From NCBI GenBank assembly GCA_034401795.1, contig CM067374.1:99916860-99980859 (forward strand): a stretch of DNA of 64,000 nucleotides, given 5' to 3'. The notes beneath the pieces were generated by a model. It was not told where the DNA came from and did no database searches. It saw only the letters and a list, made by a program, of their open reading frames with translations. The stretch comes from Chaetoderma sp. LZ-2023a (Eukaryota > Mollusca > Caudofoveata > Chaetodermatida > Chaetodermatidae). The first letter of the stretch is position 1. Each line of letters opens with the position of its first letter. A program made the position numbers and the translations under genes. Shown here piece by piece: positions 24,105 to 34,600 of this stretch.

Positions 24105-24242
24105 GTTATCGTTATCGTTATCGTTATCGTCGTCGTCGTCGTCGTCGTCGTCATTGTCGTCATTGTTGTTACCATCGTTGTCGGTGGCACTGGTGGTCGT
24201 TATGTAGTCATCGTTGTCGAGATTGGTAGCACTATGTCTCAT
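23220..24242 (-). pseudogene. LINE-2 APE endonuclease with one TGA
   Basis: Both halves (24242-23670 and 23588-23220) are in one frame, separated by a TGA near 23667 just before GAVYTPPESS. Conserved endonuclease blocks NIHGLKSK, CLCETKL, GISILI and GDFNAKTG are visible in the expected order. The leading Asp/Asn run comes from the (GTC)n microsatellite and may not be original. Confidence 0.75.
24050..24160. repeat. (GTC)n / (GTTATC)n microsatellite
   Basis: CGT/GTC trinucleotides followed by CGTTAT hexanucleotide units. It lies in the N-terminal part of the LINE-2 endonuclease frame. Confidence 0.9.
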
Positions 24243-24334
24243 TACTGCGAATGCAGCAGTATCGCTTGAAAGGGAAACTGAATCACCAGCATTTGCATCT
24301 GTCGTGGTGGGAGTACCAGTGGCACAGTAAGAAT

Positions 24335-24540
24335 GTGAGCAGCTGCAGCAATAGTAGTAATAGTAGTGGCAGTGGCATTGGCTACAAACGTAGCAGCGGG
24401 AACAATTGCCGTAGTAGCAGTAGTAGCAGCAACAGGAGCAGCAGCAGCAGCAGCAGTAGCAGTAGCAGTAGCACTAGTTGTGGTAATGGCGGCAGTAGCA
24501 GCAGCAGCAATAGCAGTAGTAGTATAAGCAGCAGTGGTCG
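24335..24540. repeat. (AGC/AGT)n trinucleotide block
   Basis: Impure GCA/GTA trinucleotides just outside the left inverted repeat at 24640. A compositionally similar block in the same orientation lies outside the right arm at 28265-28470. Confidence 0.85.
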
Positions 24541-24639
24541 TCACCGACATGTACGTATTCTCGTTGGTTTTGCTATTAAATTTGATAGCCGTTATGTAGT
24601 ATTGCCTATATGTATTAGGTGAGCTACAGTAGTGTTGGC

Positions 24640-24930
24640 AGTCATTACTCTCATATAGTAGGGCAGATATGTGAAAAAGATGTTCCATTCTGGCAGAAAA
24701 CATGAAATTTGGCATATAGGTGGTTTAAGGTATCCTGCTCATAATTAGATGCGGTGCCACGTGATTCTACCAAGGGAACCCAGTCAAAATGGCGGATTTA
24801 AAATGGCCGCCTTCCCAGCGGAAAATTCGCATTACTCAGCTCTAGACGGAGTAAAGAGATGAGAAATGGCAAATTAGGGGTTTCATGGGTCAATCGTTAT
24901 AATTCTACTCACTACAATACTCTAAATATG
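24640..24930 (+). repeat. Left long terminal inverted repeat
   Basis: It pairs with 27744-28033 in inverted orientation. The inner boundary is at the ACAATACTCTAAATATG words; the outer boundary is uncertain. Confidence 0.75.
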
Positions 24931-25177
24931 TAAATATGAAACCTTCCATAGCGACCACCTGTGTTTGATGTCAAAGGACGATGGCTCTTTAAGATGTGTT
25001 ATCTAAAAGATCCATCTCTTGAGAACAAAAGCAATATAGCATCTAGAAATAGTTTAAATTATTTGATTTCTTAATATCGAACCAAGTAATGGTCATTATA
25101 GATACGTTCAATTATCCTATTAGAGTATGTAAGGCTATACATGATGCTGTTGATTGTTGAATCATGATTCACAGACG

Positions 25178-27311
25178 TCACACGCACTGTGCACCGCATG
25201 AGCACAACTGTGTACAAGGTAAGTTGGATTTATAGCATTTGCATCTGCCCGTGCAATTACTTTTGCAAGCACATTTCACGAATTCCCGGCATGCCCTAGA
25301 TGCGTCTGCAAACAAACTCCATTGCGGTGACCAAGTGTCTCCATCTCTGACCCAACCCCAGTCAACTGGTAATGGCGTTTTTGCATTTGCGTGGAGTGAT
25401 TGGCCCCAAAGATGACCTGCCTGGAACGCAGCACGTTTGGTGTGTTGCAGCAGAGCAGCACTGGTCGGAGGAATGTTTTCTAGCTGCCTGTTGCCAAAAG
25501 CGAAAAGCCGTTTTCGTGCCCCATTAACCTTTGACAATGGTGATGTGCGTTTGTACAGCAGTACGACAAACCTCTCCAGCGTTTCCATGTCATTGTCACA
25601 CAGAGACGCCGGGGCATCAGACAGTCTCCTAAAAAGTGACTTGAATAGATCTGAAGTCCTCCAAACTTCCCACGCTGTCTTCTTGCCAATCCCACAAAAT
25701 GCAGACACAGTGTCACACCCAGAGAAAGCATGCATAAATAGCAGTCCTTGTGACGCTTCTGCACCCCAAACTGTTGCAATGCCATGAGCTGATACATAGC
25801 GGAAGGTCTTCCCATGGCCAAATGCGACCCAGAGATCACACCCATGAAGAAAGTTTGCTGCCCGTATGGCTAGGACTACGACGTCTGTATCTGTAGCATG
25901 AATCATTATTGTTCGATAACCTTGGTGATATGCATGGAAGGCGTGGAGCAACATTCTACCATCTGCTTCATCTTGCATGCATGGCGCGAGTTGTGGGACG
26001 TCATGCTCTGGCCTCATCAGCACGTTTTCCTCACATGTTGTGACGAGTATCTTTCCGTTTGGTAGCTCGAATGACTCCAATGTATGTGCGAGAAAGGTGA
26101 AGAGGCCTGTTTTGCTTGCATCAACTCGTAGGAAGGTTTTCCAATTTTGAGGGAGTCTTGTACTCGATGCAACGTGAAGAGCTTCACCATGTCTCCATAA
26201 TTCCCTAGCGCGTGTCTTCAAGCTTCCCGCCTTATACACGCCCCATACAACATCCAATCTTTTAACCGTCTGTGGTTGTCTAGTAATGTGTGGGAGGAAG
26301 ATGTGCTCTGCAAAATCTCTAAATGTGTTCACAACCACGTTTGATTTATTGGGATCTAGAGTATGCATCATAGCTGCTCCGTCAATGATCTTCACTTCAA
26401 CCTCTGGACAATCAGCTGCACGAGCTACTAATGCTTCCAAACATCCCATCAGATCTGATTTGCTGCCTTGGCGCATTGCGTTGCTCTGAGCAAGTGATGG
26501 GGTCCATGGATGATTCTCATGCTCAAAGAATGAATCAAGGTCTCCGTCTCTGGATTGGCAGGAAATGTACAGTCTAGAGAATAACTGTACATCTCTCTTC
26601 ATTGCAACAAGCATCTTGTTGGTTCTGGTACTCTTCCTCGGTTTTATCGTCAGCAATATCAGATTCACTTCTCGAAAGAGATATATGTCGTGTGTATAGT
26701 TTTGTCAAACAAGTCTTGTGGTAAATAGTATCCAATGCTGGCATGTCTCCAGATGACATTTTAGCAAGAAGTTTTGTATCTCTCAGTTCTTTCACCATTT
26801 TGCGTATGTTTTGGTCAAATTTTGCTGTTGCGGCTCTATGAATGTCATGCTCTATCGGTTTGTCACAGAAAAAGCACAGTGGTTGAGTGGGGTCATTTAT
26901 ACTTGGCATAGTGAAATTAGACCTCAATCTAGATTTGACTGGTGAACTGAGATCCTCGCTGGATTCTAATTTCGCATTTCTTTTCACGGCGCGATCAACC
27001 CGAGTCCGGCTACAGAGATGCCAACAAGATTTGTGCCACCTAGTACAGTTTTCTATCAGCGCCTCCGCAATTCAGGATCCATCATTCAACCTACAAAAAT
27101 CCAGGTATGGTGGAAGGGCATGGAGTTGCTGTAGCCTATCAGGGTTATCAGCTAATGACCTATAACTCGTAATCACATTGTCACGATTTGTGTTACTACA
27201 TGGATCTATGAGATGTTCCGTTGTAGACTGCTGGCAAATAACACACATGGACCAGTTCGCGTGTGCTAAATCCACTGTGGGATCAGATGTCAATTTCACT
27301 TTCTTTGACAT
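25178..27311 (-). pseudogene. Multi-copy invertebrate PIN/XPG-like + CXC protein, one TGA and one frameshift/deletion
   Basis: From the start at 27311, the first frame (27311-26574) holds an N-terminal Cys region (WSMCVICQQ), a TGA at about 27070, then CFFCDKPIEHDIH, MSSGDMPALDTIYHKTCL and LYTR. Near 26640 the coding shifts frame into 26668-25178, which holds LYISCQSRDGDLDSFFEHEN, QDEADGRMLLHAFHA, DTDVVVLAI (about residue 260 of that 496-codon frame), FSGCDTVSAFCGIGKKTAW and PPTSAALLQHTKRAAFQAGH. It ends in a Cys-rich CXC/tesmin-like domain over the last 35 residues (CACKSNCTGRCKC). The DTD motif suggests a PIN/XPG nuclease fold. The usual middle of this family seems deleted at the frame junction. 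I recall the family as an uncharacterised repeat in many invertebrates. The function as transposase is inferred from the flanking inverted repeats. Confidence 0.75.
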
Positions 27312-27610
27312 ATTGACTTGAATGTGAGGCTATAATAGCCTATTGTCTCTGTCTATAAGCAGAGCACAATACACGTGTGCGTGATTGCTATGCAGCTATG
27401 TATTCTCCTGATATATTTAAATAGTCAGGGTGAGTTTAGGAAACTACAATAATTATATGGAAATCCGCAACGAAATAATGCTTGGCGAAGCGAGGGACTG
27501 AGGGGGAGAAAACGTGTAGACCAATTGTTTTGAGTAGCAACAACTTGTTTCTAAAATGTTCTGCCCAGAACATGTGTGTACAAACGTTTAGCAATACTAC
27601 TACTAATTTA
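27312..27610. other. Presumed 5' region of the transposon gene
   Basis: No coding sequence is seen. It lies upstream of the minus-strand gene start and before the (ACA)n tract, so it may carry the promoter. Confidence 0.35.
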
Positions 27611-27621
27611 CAAATGTTACA

Positions 27622-27651
27622 ACAACAACGACGACGACGACGACGATGACC

Positions 27652-27701
<50 letters not shown>

Positions 27702-27720
27702 AATAATAATAATAATGATA
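27622..27720. repeat. (ACG)n-(ACA)n-(ATA)n compound microsatellite
   Basis: A pure compound trinucleotide tract inside the TIR-flanked element, just inside its right arm. Confidence 0.95.
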
Positions 27721-27743
27721 ATATATCTTTTCAGCATGTTTAT

Positions 27744-28033
27744 CTATTTAGAGTATTGTAATGGGTAAAATCATAACCAGTGACCCAAGAAACCCTTAAT
27801 TTGACATCAATTCCAGCCCTCTACTCCATCTAGATCGTGAGTAATGCAGATTTTCCGCTGAGAAGGCGGCCATTTTAAATCCGCCATTTTGAATGGGTTC
27901 CCTTGATAAAATCACGTGGTACCGCATCTAATTATGTTCATCATACCTTAAACCACCTATATGCCAAATTTCATGCTTTCTGCCAGAATGGAACATTTTA
28001 CCTCAAATTTGTTACATATCCGCCCCACTAATA
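27744..28033 (-). repeat. Right long terminal inverted repeat
   Basis: The inverted partner of 24640-24930. Matching segments include CTATTTAGAGTATTGTAAT, AAGGCGGCCATTTTAAATCC, ATACCTTAAACCACCTATAT and CTGCCAGAATGGAACA. Confidence 0.75.
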
Positions 28034-28054
28034 GCCACTGTCAGTCATTTCACA

Positions 28055-28135
28055 ATGACGATTACGATGATGGCGACAACAACAATAAAGGTGGTGATGA
28101 TGGCAACGATGACGACGTCGATGATGACCGTTTTT

Positions 28136-28180
<45 letters not shown>

Positions 28181-28475
28181 TTCATCACTGCCGCCACCAC
28201 CACCAGCAGCGCCAGCACCATCATCGCCATCGTCATCGCCAAAATTACAAACATTGTTAATGGCACTAGTAACAGGTATAGGAACTCTAGCAGCAGCATC
28301 ATTAGTCGCAGCAGCGTCGGCAGCAAATACAGCAGCATCAGGGTTAGCAGTAGCAGCTGTGGCAGTAGCAAAACTAGTAGTAGCACTAGCAGCAGTAGCA
28401 GAAGTGGTGATAGCAGCAGCAGCAGTAGTAGCAGAAGTAGTAAAAGTATAAGTAGTGGTAGTAACATCAGCATGT
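28055..28475. repeat. Trinucleotide blocks: (GAT/GAC)n, (CAT)n and (AGC/AGT)n
   Basis: (CAT)n at about 28136-28182 is followed by CAC/CAG-rich and AGC/AGT-rich degenerate repeats. Long open frames on both strands (Asp, His, Ala, Thr or Ser runs) are artefacts. Confidence 0.9.
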
Positions 28476-28915
28476 GTGACGGTGCTGTCAGGTAGACAGT
28501 AAGAAGACAAGTTAACTTCATCCGTGTCATCCGCACACAACCAGTTGTTAATATAATTTCCTTTATCAGATTTGTAACTATTTTTTATCATGTCTCTGGA
28601 CTGGTTGTTTTTATTGTTGTCGTTGTCACCGGCGGTGGTCATTGTAGTGATAGATATGTGCCTAGTGTGAACTATACTGTTCCTATTAATGTCGTTATAA
28701 TGCTAGAGGTACATATTTACCTCTAGAAATGCATGAGAGTCTCTTTGAGAGCATCTAGAGCTCGAGCCATCACATAATTTTCGGGGGAGGACTCCCTCCC
28801 TCTGGCCATTTACCCCGACCCTTGTCACCACGCCCGCGCCATGGTCCTGCATTTGCCAACATAAATGTAGAATTTTTACAAAGAACTAATCAATGTTTTA
28901 TTTAATTAACCATGG
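28476..28915. other. No gene recognised
   Basis: Unassigned sequence between trinucleotide repeats and a family B copy. It might be the 5' remainder of LINE-2 displaced by the TIR element, but I have no direct evidence. Confidence 0.35.
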
Positions 28916-28929
28916 GCAGGAACGGTCAA

Positions 28930-29080
28930 GAAATTCACATTTTTCTTCAATTAATGCCCATTTTGTGGTCTAGAGAAGACTACTTCCGAAAATTTGCCAC
29001 TGGAATGACTGGTTCGCTTACTGAGCCAGCCATTCCTGTGGGAAATTCTCAAAACTGTATTCTCATGGCCTGCGAATGGC
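28930..29080. mobile_element. Family B palindromic repeat, diverged
   Basis: It contains AGAGAAGACTACTTCCGAAA, then ATTTGCCACTGGAATGACTG, a turn at CTTACTGAGCC, and the opposite arm with GCCATTCCTGTGGGAAATT and GGCCTGCGAATGGCCATT. Confidence 0.65.
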
Positions 29081-29139
29081 CATTCCTCAAAATCACTACA
29101 GATGAAGTTGTTGGCCGGCTTGACTACGAACGCCTTAAA

Positions 29140-29258
<119 letters not shown>

Positions 29259-29439
29259 AATTCAGCAAAAGAGGCTTGTAATTAAGAAATTCAGTGTGAA
29301 ATTGCATACCAATGTCAAAGGTAATAATATTCACCTATGTCCTCATGAAAGGTCATCGCGTACGAACAGGATCAAGGCATGGGTGTAATTATATCAACAA
29401 TTATATTTAATTATCAGTCCACGCTCATGCTATCTTTCG

Positions 29440-29620
29440 CTATACGTTGAATGTTTTGAAATTTGACTGCGCGCGGTTGCTGCCAAACTATTTAACAGCT
29501 TGCCTGTATAATTCCCGGGAAATTGATAGAAAGGCAATTCAGGGATCAATTGATCCAGACATGGCGATGTATGGGCGGAGCTGAGCTAAAGATTGGCGGG
29601 GCATAGCTAAAACTCGCAAG
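29440..29620 (-). mobile_element. Family A repeat, reverse orientation, partial
   Basis: The core GTTGAATGTTTTGAAATTTG is followed by the reversed flank (CCTGTATAATTCCCGGGAAA, TTGATAGAAAGGCAATTCAG, TGGGCGGAGC, GGCGGGGCATAGCTA). Confidence 0.6.
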
Positions 29621-30369
29621 GTCCGTTATAGTGTGATGGCAAACTTCAAATCTCTGTAGTTGTATCTATCTGTCTATCTATGCGTAAATAGTTGCTTTCT
29701 CTGTACGGCCATTCTACTCATCTACCTACTATCTTCTCTTTGGCTTTCACTCTGTCTGATTGTTGTTTCCCCAAAGTCACACATCTACCTAGCACTATGC
29801 GCTCAGAAAGTTCGCGGGTATTGACACGTTGCTGAAGCTCATATCATCAACAACTCCATCCAGTCAACACATGCATGGCCACAATATGTACCATTGCATA
29901 AGCACGATGTCAGGTGTGATTGCGAACGCGTTGTGGTGTTGACACTTGGTAGTACATAATGAGCACATACAGCTATGGGAGATGTCACAACTGTGATAAT
30001 AAAACGACTGAGAACAACCCTGACGCATTGGATAACAATAACAGGCAATTAAATCACAAATTACTATGTTGCTGCGAAACACCCACCTAAACACATGAAC
30101 TTAATGAGAGTACGTGCGTGCGTGCATGCGTGCGTGTACCATCTTGTTCACCTCAAAAGACTGAGTGTTATGGAAAACACTGGCGTGACCAACCGCTACA
30201 CGATGGCTGACGACAAGGTAAGAATTATTTGCATTTTAAATTTGGTATTGTGGGTTCTAAATGATTTGGGAGCTATAAGATCAAAACATATTCAGAGCCT
30301 CTTTAGCCAACTTGGCATAAAAATCCTCTTATCGTGTGTACCATTCTCATTTCTATTGGACATCATTGT
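29621..30369. other. No gene recognised
   Basis: Short open frames on both strands (29839-30094 minus, 30095-30400 plus) carry no motif I recognise. Confidence 0.4.
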
Positions 30370-31200
30370 AGAGCATCACGTGATAGATTATATTAGATAG
30401 ATTCTTTATTGCAATAACCCAACCATGGGGATATGGCAAATACCAATACAGACAATACAGGGCTATTAATAAATACAAACTATAGCGTAGGAATAACAAA
30501 TTATACAAATATATGCATATGGCCTGGGTTTTTGTTTTGGTGGATAACGCAATTATGACGACGATAGTGTCTTTAGATTTGAGCTACAGTATTTACAAAA
30601 CTGGTAACAAGTTTTGCGATATCCAAATCACCTTTGCAAGAGGACATACGAATTCAAATTGCACATCTATATTGAATTCAATCTAGATTGGATATTACCA
30701 CAGAATCTTCCTCCGGATTTAATAGATTACCGAACACCCGAATGAATACATGCTCTGCATAATCGGAAAAAAATTATCGCCAAAACCCAGATTAATAAGT
30801 TTGAAAATCAAGCCTTATCTGGAAATCGAGTCGAATGCATCTTTAAATTCCACAAAACAACAGCAAATGTGTTCCTTGGAAAGTCTGTTTACGTATTTGT
30901 CAATTACTCATTTTAGTGTGAAAATATGATCAGAGGTGCACGCTCCAGGTCGATAACCACTCTGACATTTAGGGATAAGTGACATTTCATCAGCAAATTT
31001 AGCCAATTGCGTATGTAAAACACTACGAAAAGGTTTAAACAGATTGCTCCCAATCATAATACGCCTCTGTAATTATTTGGATCCTTTTTGTCACCGTTTC
31101 TATAGAGAGGCATGAAGATATTGCATCTCCATGCATCAGGGAAGAACTCGTTGGTAAGTATTTCACAGAATGAGATTTATAGACTAACTCCATGTCTATA
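30370..31200 (-). mobile_element. LINE-3: decayed reverse transcriptase fragment
   Basis: On the minus strand near 31170-31040 the RT fingers motif reads FFPDAWRCNIFMPLYRNGDK and PNNYRG. Further left the order of RT-like segments continues with several stops. The left end (30390-30440, ATTCTTTATTGCAATAACCC) looks like a LINE 3' terminus. It is truncated at its 5' side close to the palindrome at 31227, so element 1 may have inserted beside or into it. Confidence 0.6.
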
Positions 31201-31226
31201 TATTGACTATAAACAACAAGGCCAAT

Positions 31227-31475
31227 TAGTAGTAGGGTCGGGATTAAAATTACACCACCTCCCTCAACTGGCAGCCGTTCGGCGATCCGTGGCCCCCACC
31301 GCCCTCTCAAGCCCTGGGGGCATAGGGTTGTTGAGACATGTGGTTGGTGTATGCCTCTAGAGGGAGATGGGAGCTATGCCCCCCAGGGATTGAGAGGGCG
31401 GTGGGGCCACCACGGATCGCCGAACGGCTGCCAGTTGAGGGAGGTAGTATCATCTTAATTCCGACCCTACTACTA
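31227..31475. repeat. 249-bp palindrome at the left edge of element 1
   Basis: The left arm begins TAGTAGTAGGGTCGGGATTA and the right arm ends with the complement CCGACCCTACTACTA. Arms are about 98 bp, with small differences, around a centre of about 50 bp containing GGTTGTTGAGACATGTGGTT. A diverged inverted copy of the centre lies at 38570-38625. It may be paired terminal repeats of the element, or a separate small element. Confidence 0.8.
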
Positions 31476-31477
31476 CC

Positions 31478-31690
31478 ACCACACATAATAGGGTCTGAAT
31501 GCCCATTTAGAGACAAGCCTCCACAGTGATATACACCACTGATCACCTTGTGATCAACCACACATAATAGGATCTGAACGCCCATTTAGAGACAAGCCTC
31601 CACAGTGATATACACCACTGATCGCCGTGTGATCAACCACACATAATAGGGTCTGAACGCCCATTTAGAGACATGCATCCACAGTCACAT
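31478..31690 (+). repeat. 79-bp leader tandem repeat, 2.7 copies
   Basis: Units start at about 31482, 31561 and 31640 (CACATAATAG), exactly 79 bp apart. Each contains GCCCATTTAGAGACA and TGTGATCAACCACAC-type words. The last partial unit ends just before the ATG at 31696. Diverged units with the same words precede the first gene of element 2 (50080-50200). This suggests a regulatory or replication role rather than random satellite. Confidence 0.85.
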
Positions 31691-31695
31691 ACACC

Positions 31696-34600
31696 ATGAT
31701 TACTATTGCACAGCTTCGCGATGTTGCAAAGCAATTCGGCCTTTGAGTAGCCTCTAATGCCAAGAAAGCCGACCTGCTCCAGATGATCAGACAGGCTCGT
31801 GCCGAGGAGTCCCAGAAGCGACTCTCCCGAGCAATGAAGACCTGAAGGTTTCCAGCGCTTACCAAAGATGATCCTTTGAATCCCCACAAGAAAGCGCAGC
31901 GGATCCGTGAGCTTCGTCAGTTGAACGAGGAGGTGACTGCTAGCTTGTGAGACAAGACTGTAGCGAGGTGGATGGCAGACCATCCACTGGAGCACTTACC
32001 TCCCCTACGCAGGATCACTAAGTGAGTGATGAGGGGACCGAGGTCTGAACCCTTAGCCCGGAGCATGAGGCGAGAAGGTGAACACATTCTCGACCAGCGT
32101 CTCAGCAAAAGGGAGACAGAGGATAGAGGACGGCGGTCAGTACGCTGGACATTGTTCAGAGGTCTAGAAGGAGACCTCACAGGCCAGATCATGCAAAAGA
32201 TCCAGCAGACTGCACAGAACGCCTTCTACCTCCGCTATGCCCACCCATACTGGATACGTCACATCGAGGACGGTAGGGTGATGCTCTTCCACAGGAATGC
32301 TCCAGTGAGTCCGTGGCTGAACACGGTAGGAGCAGCTCAGGACTGGGTGGTAGCAAGAAAGCAATCCCGCCTCGACACAGACAATATCGATCGACGCAAC
32401 ACCAAGTGGACTTTCATTCGATCAATCAACGCTGAGGTCAGGGCTGTCATCGACCGCCAACCTCTGCTTGGGACAGAACCCCTCCCAGACTGGCTGTGAC
32501 AAAAGAAGAGTATGACACATACACTAGTCTGCAGTCACTGTCAGCAGAGGTTTACATAGGCATGCCATCTTCAACGCCACGCTGATCACTGTACAGGCGG
32601 CAAAACAACACTCGTGTGTCCTGGCGAGAAGGTTGAGGCGCCACAGTCTGCGTATGAGAAAGCCTTCTATCCGCCCCAACCATCCAGTTCAGCGGCTACT
32701 CGTTGGATCGAGATTGAGTCAAGAAACAGAGGCGTACACATACACTGTGTAGAGTGTGGGTCTGGTTGCGAGCGTTGGATCAAGGGTGCTTCCGTAGATG
32801 GTTATGATCCAGCCAAAAACACTGTTTACCAGTTCCATGACTGTCACTGGCATGGGTGTCCACAACACCAGCGAGGTGAGGATGCCGAACAAAGATACCA
32901 CAAGACAGTTCTGAGAGATGAGAAACTGAGAGCATCTGGATGCATGCTTGTGGTACAGTGGGAGTGTTGTATAAAACGCTGTCCAAGCGTCCCTAAACGA
33001 GCTCGGACTGTTCCATACCCACACTTTATGTTTGCGACTTCGAAGCACTCCTATATGGTATCGAGACCCATTCTACAGAGACTCTCACGATCGAGAGTAC
33101 TCATGTGCCTATCTCAGTGTCAGTTGGCTGCTCCTTAGATGGCACCACGAGTGAGCCCACTCACCTCTGCAATCCTGACCCCAAAGAACTGATTAGAGAG
33201 TTCATGCTGGTGATCCAACGGCCAGCATATCTAATCCAGACAAGGGTTAGGGCACAGTACATACTGACAGACCTGGACAAGCTCCGAAAGCGACAGCAGC
33301 GACTGATCAACGAGTGATGTGACCAAGTCCCTGTACTGGGGTTCAACTCTGGGTGGTATGACCTGAACCTCATCAAGAAGTACTTTGTCGATAAGCTGAC
33401 TGACAGTACAGGTACAGTGAAAGTCGCCAAGAAAGCTAGTCAGACCATGTTCCTCATAACACCTGAGCTACGGTTCCTCGATGTGCTGAATTATCTCGGT
33501 CCTGGAATCTCCTATGAGGTGTGGATCAAAGCTTATGGGTGCGTACAGCAGAAAAGCTGGTTCCCATATGAATTGTTCGACAAGCCCGAGAAGCTAGACT
33601 ATCCCGGACTTCCTGACTACTCAGCAGGGCTGTCCAAGCTCCACGGGGGATACCTCTTGATGCGATCAGAGTGGGAACAGTGTAAGCAGACATGGAATGC
33701 GGACATTCGCCGACAGGCTGCGATACTACAACAACCTAGACGTCAGTACATTCACCGAAGCCATAGATCGGATGCGGGAGTTCTACACAGAACGAGAAAT
33801 AGACATCCTCAAAGACGCAGTGTCTCTCCCAGGTGTGTCACTGCAGTACCTCATACGTGGAATCACTCTGCACATGCCACATGTTAGCCTCTATTCACCG
33901 GGAAAGGAAGCCTATGCGATGCTGAAGGGTGCTGTTGTTGGAGGTCCCAGCATTGTGTTCACCAGGCACCACGAGGCCGGTGTGACTCGAATCCACCAGA
34001 GTGAGCATATCTGCCAACGTCTACTCGGCTACGATGCAAATGCTCTGTACCTGTCAACGATGGCCAAAGAGATGTCATTGGTCCAGTGCTAGTGGTGTAG
34101 CTAGCTTTAAGGAGGCGCTCCTAGCAGACAGCTGGTTTGGGTTTGCTGAGGTGGAGATAGAGATCCCCAAGGCGCTGTGGGCAAAGTTCGAGGAAATGCC
34201 TCCTCTCTTCTATAACTGCGAGATCCCGGTAGAGGCAATCTCTTCTGAGATGCTGGCATATCTAGGGCGAACTAGGAGGAAGCGTCCCACAACCCAGAAG
34301 CTGGTCGGTGCCCTCTCTGGCAAGAAGTGGCTGCTTTACGCACCGCCACTCAAGTGGTATATAACCCATGGCCCGGAGATCACTGCTGTATACCGCACCA
34401 TAGACTATGAGGCCAAGTGCTCATTCGGGTGGTTCGTGGAGAATGTTACAGATGCCCGCCGCTCAGGAGATGTAGATAAGAGCAAAGCACTCTTGGCAGA
34501 TCTCTTCAAACTCCTCAGCAACAGTGCCTGCTGGAAACTCATCGAGGCCCTAGAACATCAGAGCAACACCAGCTTCACGAAGGATGAACACGTGGTAGAC

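Larger units (their letters stand above)
22226..24242 (-). mobile_element. LINE-2, internally deleted: endonuclease and C-terminus kept, most of RT lost
   Basis: Right to left, 24242-23670 starts with a long Asp-rich low-complexity stretch and then enters the endonuclease (GALNIHGLKSK, DIICLCETKLND, GSCGISILI). A TGA at about 23667 leads to 23588-23220 with the catalytic LLGDFNAKTG. At about 23220-23107 the sequence passes directly into RT thumb-like sequence (VVDGYLFLGVLFKYNGN). It then continues in 23107-22226, a 293-codon C-terminal region with a CxxC...H...C motif (CNACNCIGDELHFLFHC). No RT catalytic box is present, so about 1.5 kb of RT seems deleted. Confidence 0.8.
24640..28033. mobile_element. 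TIR-flanked DNA transposon carrying a PIN/XPG-like and CXC gene (Academ-like candidate)
   Basis: The left arm (about 24640-24930) and right arm (about 27744-28033) are inverted repeats of about 290 bp. Shared landmarks are TTCCATTCTGGCAGAAA, ATGAAATTTGGCATATA, GGTGGTTTAAGGTAT, AAAATGGCCGCCTTC and CAATACTCTAAATA, at roughly 75-85% identity by eye. The enclosed 2.8 kb encodes the gene at 25178-27311 and an (ACA)n tract. Academ transposons are known to encode an XPG-type nuclease, which fits the gene. Outer ends and target duplication could not be fixed because microsatellites adjoin both sides. Confidence 0.65.

Noticed and set aside
25437..25787. Plus-strand frame opposite the PIN/CXC gene
   Set aside because: Shadow of the intact 496-codon minus-strand frame.
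28028..28642. A 204-codon minus-strand frame rich in Ala, Thr and Asp
   Set aside because: It is made almost wholly of trinucleotide repeats that stay open in several frames on both strands.
32164..33048. Minus-strand open frames opposite the polymerase
   Set aside because: They are shadows of the plus-strand polymerase frame, which carries all the recognisable motifs.
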